Below are positions 34,601-42,159 of a DNA stretch of 64,000 nucleotides, one piece after another. The notes below the pieces were generated by a model. The model was not told the origin of the DNA, ran no database searches, and saw only the letters and a program-made list of their open reading frames with translations. Positions within the stretch are counted from its first letter, which is position 1. Every line of letters starts with the position of its first letter. Source of the stretch: Planctomycetota bacterium (GTDB taxonomy: Bacteria > Planctomycetota > Uabimicrobiia > Uabimicrobiales > Uabimicrobiaceae); contig JAJDCR010000160.1 in assembly GCA_029260735.1 (NCBI GenBank), positions 1-64,000 of the forward strand, read 5' to 3'. Both the position numbers and the translations under genes were made by a program.

Positions 34601-34759
34601 AGGAAGCTTTCATAAAAAAATTTTGCAAAGATAGTGATATATTTTGTCTTCTGAAAAGGCGCGACGCAGGCGCATAGTCCTTTTCTGTAACTAAGGAGCA
34701 ACGTTGTCAGAAGGCAAAATATCCGCTATCTTTGTAAAATTTTTTCATGAAAGCTTCCT
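34601..34759 (-). repeat. conserved-core long hairpin element, copy B
   Basis: The left arm 34601-34654 and right arm 34707-34759 are inverted repeats of about 53 bp with ends AGGAAGCTTTCAT and GCCTTCTGA-like sequence. On the minus strand the loop 34655-34706 reads CGTTGCTCCT, AGTTACAGAA, TATGCG and CGTCGCG in order, the same as copy A at 21208-21260. The arms are unrelated to those of copy A. Relative to the core, the downstream gene lies in the same direction in both copies. Confidence 0.7.
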
Positions 34760-34823
34760 TACTCTTCCATTTCTGTGTAAAGCGAGGGATATAATAGCAG
34801 CAAACCAAAAGATTGCAAGTTGT

Positions 34824-34871
34824 TTTTCTGTTGGAGCACTGATCCAAAACACAGTGCTGTAACAGAAAACT
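34824..34871. terminator. hairpin after the double-Sm protein gene
   Basis: TTTTCTGTT.GAGCACTG pairs with CAGTGCT.AACAGAAAA around a 10-nt loop. It lies 16 nt downstream of the stop codon at 34887 on the minus strand. It has no long T-run, so termination is possible but not certain. Confidence 0.5.
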
Positions 34872-34886
34872 ATCTCTCAGGGTGCC

Positions 34887-35990
34887 TTACTTCCTTTTTT
34901 TCCTCATCTTCATCTTCTTTTTCTTTTTTTCACTTTCACTTTCACTTCTATTTTCACCTCCATTGTTTTCCTTTTTCTCCGCATCTTTTTTAGGAGGACG
35001 ACGTAGAGCACTGCAGTTCACAACAGCATGACGGAATACCCAAACCTTTTTTGATCCCACTTTTAATAGGATATCATAGGGAGTAAACCATTCGATAATA
35101 CCTCGAAGAATTTCTCCTTGATGTAGTATTATCATGACTTCAGTGCCGTTTTGTAAAACAGATTGCGAAAAATGATAACGCCCATCAGGGCCATGAGAAG
35201 GGCGTAGTTTTTGTTTTTGAACACCTTTGTCATACATTATCATTTTGTCGAGGCCTTTTTCTTCAGACTTTTCGTACATGTATTTTATTTCTAAGCGATG
35301 AATCTTCTTTAAAGAAGATTGAGTTGAAAAAAGAAAATCATAGGGAGTGAAATCCTTTAGTGCTCCGCTGATAGCTCCTTTTTCGTATCGCATTAGAACT
35401 ATCTCTCTCTCTCTCTTTATATGCTCTGTTAGAGTCTGGAAAGCTTTTTCTTGAGAGTTATCTTCCTTCATTGAAAGTTTTTGTTTTTGCTCTTTTTCTC
35501 GCTTCTTCTCTTCTCTAGCCTTACGTTTTGCGAAAAAATCTTCCGCAGTCATATTCTCTTTGACTAGAAGACAGGCTAGGGCTAAGTTGATAGAGCGATG
35601 TTTTGCACAAATCTTACGAGCTTCTTGTTTACGTTCTTCTTTTTCTTTTTTCTGTTGTAAAACTTCTTCTAAAGTAACTTTTTCTTTGTAGACTAGAAGA
35701 GATGTAAAAATAGGTAAGTTATGCTCTCTCGATATGTCTCTGACCTCTTGAGGAATACGGAGTCTTTTTTTATTAGAATTGTAAGGCTTTCGGAAAACTT
35801 TTTTTCCGCTGCTTTGGTCTTTTCCTCGATCTCTTTCCTGAGGTCCTTTGTAGTTACTACGCCCTCGGGGAGAGTACCCTGTTTTGTTTTCTGAATAATT
35901 TTTTTTGTATGGTTTAGGTTTAGAAGGTTGGCTACTACTAGCTTCTGCTGTTTTTTCTATTGAGCTGTTCTTTTGGAATTGATTGTTCAC
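34887..35990 (-). CDS. RNA-binding-like protein with two Hfq/Sm-type domains
   Basis: The protein has 367 residues and is very basic. Residues 1-75 are a disordered Lys/Arg/Ser tail. Residues 83-160 hold two copies of a helical unit (VRDISREHNLPIFTSLLV and ARKICAKHRSINLALACLLV). Two Sm-like segments follow: 194-240 (IVLMRYEKGAISGALKDFTP) and 275-329 (VMIILHQGEILRGIIEWFTP, then KKVWVFRHAVVNC, like the YKHAI motif of Hfq). Both share the GxxxxFTPYDxL pattern. The C-terminus is again Lys/Glu-rich. An RNA-chaperone role is inferred from the Sm fold and charge. It may replace or supplement Hfq. Confidence 0.7.
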   Translation of the reverse strand: MNNQFQKNSSIEKTAEASSSQPSKPKPYKKNYSENKTGYSPRGRSNYKGPQERDRGKDQSSGKKVFRKPYNSNKKRLRIPQEVRDISREHNLPIFTSLLVYKEKVTLEEVLQQKKEKEERKQEARKICAKHRSINLALACLLVKENMTAEDFFAKRKAREEKKREKEQKQKLSMKEDNSQEKAFQTLTEHIKREREIVLMRYEKGAISGALKDFTPYDFLFSTQSSLKKIHRLEIKYMYEKSEEKGLDKMIMYDKGVQKQKLRPSHGPDGRYHFSQSVLQNGTEVMIILHQGEILRGIIEWFTPYDILLKVGSKKVWVFRHAVVNCSALRRPPKKDAEKKENNGGENRSESESEKKKKKMKMRKKRK

Positions 35991-36209
35991 TTTTTCTTCC
36001 TTCCCGTAATTTTTTAGCTACTGATCAAAGTTTGGCTGTTGATTAGGTAGATTCTTTTGCTACAGTAAACGTATCCATAGATTTTTAGTGCTCTTGATGC
36101 TAAAAGCTTATTTTGCACCAAAAGATTATCCATTCCTAATGAAAGGTTCCCGAACAAATCTTATTATTTTTACGAAAAATTGTCCATTGATGTTAGTAAC
36201 TAAGTAAAT

Positions 36210-38057
36210 TTATTTTGTTGTGATAACATCTCTATCATTTAATTGTCGTAAAATATACAGGGGACCAGTAGCAATTAGCTCTTGATCTTCTACTCCTGTA
36301 ACTAGTTGAGCATACTCCTCATTGTAGCCTTGTACGGTAACTGGAATAGAGTACACTTGCTCTTTTTCTTTGTATTTGATGATTCGGTAGACTATGAGTT
36401 GCTCTTCACCTCTGGGGCCTTTTTGAGAAATAACAGCTTGTCGGGGAACGAGAACTCCACTACTGAGCTTAGAGGTAGCTTTAATTCTTGCACTAAAACC
36501 TGACTGTAAAAAGTTAGTCTCTCCCTCCAAGGTCACAACCATTTTAGCTCCTACGTTTTTTCCCTGTGGTTCTAAAAAAGAACTTATCTTAGAAATATTT
36601 CCACTCAGGTTCTTTGATGGAAAAACAGGAAAAGTGACTTCGACGGGAGAGCTAATGTCAATTTGTGTGTAGTCTTTTTCAGAGAGATAAGCCTCCACTT
36701 TGAAATTTTTTCCCTCTTCGACTAAGATTACTTCATCACCCATGCGAAGATAAGAAGAAGTCTTTGCCCACGATTTAATGATTTTTCCCTTTCCTAAGGA
36801 TTTTAAAACCAAAGAACTTTGCTCTTTTTGAGCTTCTTTCAACGTCACTCTAGCTTGAATGAGCTCATCGTAAGCGATTTTAGAGCGGAGTTGCCCTAGA
36901 AAAATTTGCGACCAATAGGGAACTAGGGCAGAAGAAATTTTGTCCAAACTATCTATTTTTAGCCAAATTTCTTGAAGGTTATCCACTTTTTCTTGCTGTT
37001 TTTTATCTCTATTCTCAATATCACTTAGTTTATCGAGCTCTTCTCGAATACTCATCATTTTTTGAACTTTGTTCTTTATTTCGTCGGGAGCTTGTGACAA
37101 TTTTGCCTTGGCTAAATCAAACTCTAAGCGAGTTTCTTCCAGTTTTCTTTGAGCCTGCGCAAATTTATTTCGGCTTGTTTTAACAGCATTGTCAATTTTG
37201 GCATTGTAGAGACGAAGTAAAGGAGTTCCCTCTACCACCTGATCACCCTCTTGAACAAAAAACTCAAGGATTCTTCCTTCGGCTTCGGAATAAATAACAA
37301 AACGATCACTGGCCACTACTTGTCCTGATGCATAAATTTCGGCAACGAATTCATCTTCAATCGCACGACTAGTGTGGACAATCAGTTCGGAAGATTTTTT
37401 ATTGGGAGATACAGAATAAGTGAAGACGACTAAGATAAGAAAATTTAAAAGTAAGAGAGCTGCAATAATAGGCACAAAAACTTTGTTCATCTCAGAAGAA
37501 GAAAAAGCTTTTGACCATCCGGTCTCTTCCTCTTCAGAAATGGGAGGATCATATTTAGGAACACGAGGTTTTTTTTTGGAAGAAACAATCGGTTTGGATA
37601 TAACAATGTGCTTATCTTTTCCCTTATCGCGTATTTCTTTTGACATCATTTGTTTTCGATCATTATCGGTTAACATAAACTGAGCGCTTTTTTCAAATTC
37701 GGACGCAGCCATTTCTTCTGCTTGGGTAATAACGCTTCGTGACATAAAAAGACTATCGTAAGTTCCATCTCTAGTTTCATAGAGGTTTTCATCCTCTATA
37801 CAAGAGTTTTGCATTCGACTTTTGTCGTCACTCAATTCTTTTTCTCTGGGCTCTGCACGCGACTGCATGTACTCTTTAATATCTTCGGCATCAAATTTTA
37901 CTTCATCTTCGTCTTGATATGCTTTAATCGTACCTTTGTTAACTTTTTCTTTAAGATCATCTTCACTGATTTTTAATTCTTTCAAAGCTCTCCGGACAGA
38001 CATATATTTCTTGGTTTGCTTAGATTTTCTATCTTGTGAATTTCTATCTTGGGTCAT
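36210..38057 (-). CDS. HTH-domain membrane fusion protein (HlyD/MFP-like)
   Basis: The protein has 615 residues. Residues 18-66 form an excisionase/MerR-type HTH (MSVRRALKELKISEDDLKEK, ending FDAEDIKEYM). A charged linker precedes one membrane helix (about 193-215, VFVPIIAALLLLNFLILVV). The periplasmic part is a membrane-fusion/adaptor protein: a lipoyl-like half (AEGRILEFFVQEGDQVVEG), a coiled-coil hairpin (about 285-420) and a beta-barrel part (GFSARIKATSKLSSGVLVPR). Adaptors link inner-membrane exporters to outer-membrane channels. No exporter is adjacent. The HTH part may bind partners rather than DNA, as in other planctomycete membrane proteins. Confidence 0.85.
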   Translation of the reverse strand: MTQDRNSQDRKSKQTKKYMSVRRALKELKISEDDLKEKVNKGTIKAYQDEDEVKFDAEDIKEYMQSRAEPREKELSDDKSRMQNSCIEDENLYETRDGTYDSLFMSRSVITQAEEMAASEFEKSAQFMLTDNDRKQMMSKEIRDKGKDKHIVISKPIVSSKKKPRVPKYDPPISEEEETGWSKAFSSSEMNKVFVPIIAALLLLNFLILVVFTYSVSPNKKSSELIVHTSRAIEDEFVAEIYASGQVVASDRFVIYSEAEGRILEFFVQEGDQVVEGTPLLRLYNAKIDNAVKTSRNKFAQAQRKLEETRLEFDLAKAKLSQAPDEIKNKVQKMMSIREELDKLSDIENRDKKQQEKVDNLQEIWLKIDSLDKISSALVPYWSQIFLGQLRSKIAYDELIQARVTLKEAQKEQSSLVLKSLGKGKIIKSWAKTSSYLRMGDEVILVEEGKNFKVEAYLSEKDYTQIDISSPVEVTFPVFPSKNLSGNISKISSFLEPQGKNVGAKMVVTLEGETNFLQSGFSARIKATSKLSSGVLVPRQAVISQKGPRGEEQLIVYRIIKYKEKEQVYSIPVTVQGYNEEYAQLVTGVEDQELIATGPLYILRQLNDRDVITTK

Positions 38058-38091
38058 AAAAATCTCCAGGAATGAATTGCCAACGCGTTGT

Positions 38092-39429
38092 CTACGATTT
38101 TTGAATGGATTGAATTGCTTGTTTTGCTCTCTGTCGAATCAAAGGTTCAGGGTCTTGTTGGGCTTTTTCCAAAAGATGAAGAGCGGCACTTGATCCCACA
38201 TTAATTAATACTTGGATGGCGGCAAAACGAACCAAAGGAGCTTTATCTTCAAATGCAAACATCAGAGGAACTAAAGAGTGCTCTCCTTGAATTCGCCCAA
38301 GGGCAATAACAGCTCTTTCTCGCACACTAATGTCTTTATCATAAATAGCTCTCATAAGGGCAGGAACAGCTTCTTCTGTTCCTATATCAGCGAGAATGCG
38401 GGAAGCGATTTTTTTTACGACTAAGCTATCATTTTCTAAAGCTTTAGCTATATATCCAGAAGCTTTGGGGCCATAAAGAGCCATCGACTCCACTACTTCT
38501 CGCCTAACCTCCCAACTAGAATCATCTAAAGTACTCAGTAAAGCTTCTAAGGCAGAAGAGCTTTGAATTCTTCCCAGTGATTGAACTATCGCAATACGAA
38601 CAGAAATACTTTCATCATTCAGTTTGTTAATCAGATGAGAGGTTGATTCCGTTGAGCCAATCTCACCTAAAGCTTCTGCTGTAATTTGGCGAACTTTTTT
38701 GGAAGAATCATGGAGACTATAAGTTAATGCGGCCAGGGTTTCTTTAATTTGTAGTTTTTTTATAACATTGATTGCTTTACAACGAATACTTTCTTGAGGA
38801 TAGTGAAGAGCTAAAATGAGTGCAGGAACAGCTAAATGCCCTAGTTCTTCTAGTATTTTAGGCAACTGCTCTTGGAATTCCTGATCGTCTTCATCTAAAG
38901 TGTAGATTAAAGAAATGACGGCTGGTAAACCAACCTGACGTAGAGTAGACGAAATTGCCTGCTGAAGTGAATCCCCTTGTTCAGGAAAAGCATGGATAAG
39001 TTGATTTATCATGGACAAGTGGTCTTCTTTTGCAACATTTTGAGTAAGAGCTTGGAGCAAATCTAAGTGTCCTGTGAGGCCTTGTAGATATTTTTTTACA
39101 GGAGTGGGAATACTTTGCAAATGAAGTTCTTTTAAATCAGCTTGTAAAGCTTCTAAAGAAGAGTTTAAGTAGGCATGAAAGATATTCTGAGTTTCTTGAG
39201 CTGCTTGTTCTTTACTCGGATGTTCGTAGTCTTCTAAGGCTTCAATAAAGTTTTCGATGTTAGGTAAACCAAGTTGCTTTAAGGCATCTCTGAGAGCTTC
39301 TTCCTGATCTATCTCTGAGGGAGAGTCTATGGTTTCTTTTTTGGCTTGAGAAGGTGTTCTTAGGGAAGAATCGTTACCTAATATCTTCCTTATTTGAGAA
39401 TGGAATTTTTTCATAAATTCTTTTGACAT
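38092..39429 (-). CDS. HEAT-repeat protein
   Basis: The protein has 445 residues and no signal peptide. From about 160 to the end it is a chain of HEAT/PBS-lyase-type repeats of about 31 residues, such as IRCKAINVIKKLQIKETLAA, VRQITAEALGEIGSTES, VRIAIVQSLGRIQSSSA, VRREVVESMALYGPKAS and VRERAVIALGRIQG. The N-terminal 150 residues are helical. Such solenoids bind other proteins. It lies 34 nt upstream of the HTH-membrane fusion protein gene on the same strand, so the two are probably co-transcribed. The partner is unknown. Confidence 0.9.
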   Translation of the reverse strand: MSKEFMKKFHSQIRKILGNDSSLRTPSQAKKETIDSPSEIDQEEALRDALKQLGLPNIENFIEALEDYEHPSKEQAAQETQNIFHAYLNSSLEALQADLKELHLQSIPTPVKKYLQGLTGHLDLLQALTQNVAKEDHLSMINQLIHAFPEQGDSLQQAISSTLRQVGLPAVISLIYTLDEDDQEFQEQLPKILEELGHLAVPALILALHYPQESIRCKAINVIKKLQIKETLAALTYSLHDSSKKVRQITAEALGEIGSTESTSHLINKLNDESISVRIAIVQSLGRIQSSSALEALLSTLDDSSWEVRREVVESMALYGPKASGYIAKALENDSLVVKKIASRILADIGTEEAVPALMRAIYDKDISVRERAVIALGRIQGEHSLVPLMFAFEDKAPLVRFAAIQVLINVGSSAALHLLEKAQQDPEPLIRQRAKQAIQSIQKS

Positions 39430-39642
39430 AGTTCACCGTTTACTACTGTTTACTTATAGATGCTCTGAGCTTCCAAGATCTTAGATACATTAGAGAAACT
39501 TTAGGTGAGAATCCCATAAAAAAACTTAGATTTCCCTGGGAGTCTTAAAAGAGAGTGATATTTTAGTCACCCTCTTCTCTAATGTCAAGTAAAAGGATAT
39601 TCCGAAATATTCTTTCAGAGGAAACTTAGGAACTTGTAATCG

Positions 39643-40410
39643 ATGAAAAAAAATGCTAACATTTTTGGCATGAGGCGTAATATTAGAATCGAAATTGAGT
39701 ATGATGGGACAAAATACCACGGATGGCAAGAGCAACCTCCTGGTTTTGTTACGATTCAAAGTACAATAAAAGATGCTGTTTATCAACTAACAGGAGAAAG
39801 AAGCCATGTTTACGGAGCGGGGAGAACAGACTCTGGAGTCCATGCTCGGGGACAAGTGGCTAACTTTTATACAGATTCAAAAATTCCTATACAAACTTTT
39901 GTTAGAGCTCTTAACGCAAAACTTCCCGAAGATATTGTAGTTAAAAGCTCATCGCAAGTAGATCTCGATTTTCATGCTCAGTTCCATGCTCAGGCTAAAA
40001 TATACAGCTACAAAATTTATAGCCACAAAATTCCACCGGCTATTGAAAGGAATTACGTTCATTGGGTTTGGTTTGAGCTGGACGAGGAAAAAATGAAAGA
40101 GGGAGCTAGTTTCTTGATTGGAACCCATGACTTTACTTCTTTTGCTGCAGCAAATTCTCCCAGAAAATCAAATATAAGAACCGTAAATAATATTGACATA
40201 CAAAGAAAAAGCTGTTATATTAAAGTCGATATAAAAGCAGATGGATTTCTGTATCGTATGGTTAGAAATATCGTAGGGATCCTCATTCTGATAGGAAAAA
40301 AACAGCATGATCCCTTACACGTAAAACATGTTTTAGAAGCTAAAGAAAGATCAAAAGCTGGCCCCACAGCACCAGCTCAGGGACTTTTTCTTGAAAAAGT
40401 AATCTACTAA
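39643..40410 (+). CDS. truA: tRNA pseudouridine(38-40) synthase TruA
   Basis: The protein has 255 residues. It makes pseudouridine at positions 38-40 of the anticodon stem. It has IRIEIEYDGTKYHGWQEQP, the catalytic Asp63 in GAGRTDSGVHARGQVANF, FHAQFHAQAKIYSYKI and a FLYRMVRNIVGILILIG end, as expected. The ATG at 39643 has AGGAA upstream; the ATG at 39670 matches the usual family start but lacks a site. Both remain possible. Confidence 0.96.
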   Translation: MKKNANIFGMRRNIRIEIEYDGTKYHGWQEQPPGFVTIQSTIKDAVYQLTGERSHVYGAGRTDSGVHARGQVANFYTDSKIPIQTFVRALNAKLPEDIVVKSSSQVDLDFHAQFHAQAKIYSYKIYSHKIPPAIERNYVHWVWFELDEEKMKEGASFLIGTHDFTSFAAANSPRKSNIRTVNNIDIQRKSCYIKVDIKADGFLYRMVRNIVGILILIGKKQHDPLHVKHVLEAKERSKAGPTAPAQGLFLEKVIY

Positions 40411-40473
40411 ACCGTTTTACCTTGTTTGGATAAGAGGCTACGGACTAGCCTCAAGGACTTCTCGAGGACTTCG

Positions 40474-41247
40474 ATGAGAAAAATAGCCGTTATTTCGGAT
40501 ATTCATGGTAACATAGAGGCTTTTACTGCCGTACTAGAAGATATTGAGCGACGCAATGTAGATATGATATATTGCTTGGGAGATGTAATCGGCTACGGGC
40601 CAAATCCAGTAGAGTGTTTAAAAAAAGCCATTGACTGTTGTGAGTTCATATTGATGGGAAACCATGAAGAAGCCGTTTTGACAGGAGCTTTTGGGTTTAA
40701 TCCAACAGCCAAAGAAGCGGTTGACTGGACACGTAATCAACTTAAGCCGGGTTGGCTTAGTAATGCAACTCAAAAAGCTCTTTGGGATGTATTAAAAAAC
40801 CTACCCTTAATTCATACTGAAGATGATTATCTTTTTGTTCATGGCTCTCCTCGTGACCCTACTATGGAATATATTTTGAGACAAGATACAGAAGATCTTT
40901 TTGGTGAGATACCAGACAAAATTCGCGAGATTTTTGAACAAGTCGACAAAATCTGTTTTGTGGGACATACCCATACTCCTGGAATAATAACAACAAAGAG
41001 TAAATGGTATGGCATACATGATTTTGATGAAGTATGGGACATCAAGAGCGAGGAAAAAGTAATTTGTAACACGGGCTCTGTTGGTCAACCTAGAGACAAA
41101 GATAACCGAGCTTGTTATATCACAGTAACTCCTGATGAGATCCAATATCATAGAATTCCCTATGATTTTCGAAAGACCCAAGAAAAAATCCTTAAAATAA
41201 AGCAGCTAGATAACCGAAATGCGGATCGTATTGAATTTGGTAATTGA
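40474..41247 (+). CDS. metallophosphoesterase (YfcE/MJ0936-like)
   Basis: The protein has 257 residues from the ATG at 40474, which has GAGG six nt upstream. The calcineurin-type motifs are present: ISDIHGN at the N-terminus, GDVIGYGPNP, GNHEEAV, VHGSPRDP and GHTHTPG. This set binds two metal ions and cleaves phosphodiesters or phosphomonoesters. The exact substrate is unknown. Close relatives are predicted cytoplasmic phosphodiesterases. It lies 63 nt after truA and 28 nt before the hibernation factor gene on the same strand. Confidence 0.93.
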   Translation: MRKIAVISDIHGNIEAFTAVLEDIERRNVDMIYCLGDVIGYGPNPVECLKKAIDCCEFILMGNHEEAVLTGAFGFNPTAKEAVDWTRNQLKPGWLSNATQKALWDVLKNLPLIHTEDDYLFVHGSPRDPTMEYILRQDTEDLFGEIPDKIREIFEQVDKICFVGHTHTPGIITTKSKWYGIHDFDEVWDIKSEEKVICNTGSVGQPRDKDNRACYITVTPDEIQYHRIPYDFRKTQEKILKIKQLDNRNADRIEFGN

Positions 41248-41275
41248 AAAACTTACCTTTTGAAGGAGTTTTTAC

Positions 41276-41653
41276 TTGAATATAAATATCTCTGTACGGC
41301 ATGAAGAAGTTACTGAACAAACAAAACTTTACACTTATGCCAAAATACAAAAGTTAGAGAAATATCGACTTCAAAGAGTCGAAGTTGTTATGGTCTCTGA
41401 AGGAGAAAAGTACAAAATTGAAGTTGTAGCTTTTCCTAGCAGCAGAGGAAATCAAGTAGTGGCAAGTGCCCTGGCTGATGATTGGTATAGTGCGATTGAT
41501 CAAGCAAGTGATAAAGCTGAACGCCAATTACGCAAATACAAAGAAAAAATTACAAGCCATCGGGTGAAAAAATACAAACCTGAACCTCCGAGCGAAGAAA
41601 CAGAGCCCTTTTACGATCAAGACAATGACCAATATGGTATTGGCCCCTTATAA
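41276..41653 (+). CDS. hpf: ribosome hibernation promoting factor (HPF/YfiA family)
   Basis: The protein has 125 residues. It has the beta-alpha-beta-beta-beta-alpha fold of short HPF/RaiA proteins: MNINISVRHEEVTEQTKLY at the start, KLEKYRLQRVEVVM, IEVVAFPSSRGNQVVAS and YSAIDQASDKAERQLRKYKEK. It binds the 30S subunit in non-growing cells. The start is TTG at 41276, after GAAGGAGTTTTTAC. It is followed by a terminator and then HPr and enzyme I, an order that recalls hpf-ptsN neighbourhoods in other phyla. Confidence 0.94.
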   Translation: MNINISVRHEEVTEQTKLYTYAKIQKLEKYRLQRVEVVMVSEGEKYKIEVVAFPSSRGNQVVASALADDWYSAIDQASDKAERQLRKYKEKITSHRVKKYKPEPPSEETEPFYDQDNDQYGIGPL

Positions 41654-41720
41654 ACAATTGTGTAAGCAATTAAATATAGACTACGTGTAAACATAAACAA
41701 TTAAAGTCAATCTCGTAAAA

Positions 41721-41785
41721 TTAGTAGGGGATTTCCTAGCCCGTCATTCTTTTTAGAATGAGCGCAGGAAATCCCCTAAATTTTT
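41721..41785 (+). terminator. terminator between hpf and the HPr gene
   Basis: TTAGTAGGGGATTTCCT pairs with AGGAAATCCCCTAAA; an inner CATTCT/AGAATG stem closes the loop, and ATTTTT follows. It would end the truA-phosphoesterase-hpf transcript before the HPr gene, so HPr and enzyme I likely have their own promoter or depend on readthrough. Confidence 0.8.
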
Positions 41786-41819
41786 AGGTGTTAGTTTAAA
41801 TTAATAGAGTAGCAATTTA

Positions 41820-42107
41820 ATGGACGAAGTAAAACTCCACATCACCGTTCCCTGGAAATCAGGTATTCATGTTCGCCCTGCAACCAAAATAGTTGAGTTG
41901 CTTCGGACATTTTCTGCGGAAGTGGAATTTATCAAAGAAGATTCTCAATGTAATGCTAAAAGTATACTAGGAATTCTTACTTTAGCTGCAGCTTACGGTG
42001 AGAGTATTACCGTCACGGGAAAAGGAGACGATGCTAATGAAGCACTCCATGCCCTTAACCGTTTATTCAAAGAGTATTTAGGGGGAGAAGATATTAATCC
42101 CTTTTAG
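41820..42107 (+). CDS. HPr phosphocarrier protein
   Basis: The protein has 95 residues. It carries the PTS HPr active site with His17 (KSGIHVRPATKIVEL) and the regulatory Ser segment NAKSILGILTLAA, followed by a helix NEALHALNRLFKEYLG. It accepts phosphate from enzyme I. The PTS enzyme I gene follows 52 nt later. No sugar-specific EII permease is in the window, so the pair may serve a regulatory (Ntr-type) or distant transport system. The name ptsH or ptsO cannot be chosen from this sequence alone. Confidence 0.94.
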   Translation: MDEVKLHITVPWKSGIHVRPATKIVELLRTFSAEVEFIKEDSQCNAKSILGILTLAAAYGESITVTGKGDDANEALHALNRLFKEYLGGEDINPF

Positions 42108-42159
42108 ACAAAAACTTTGAGGATTTTTGGATGGCTTTACCTAGTATGGATTTTGGTCA

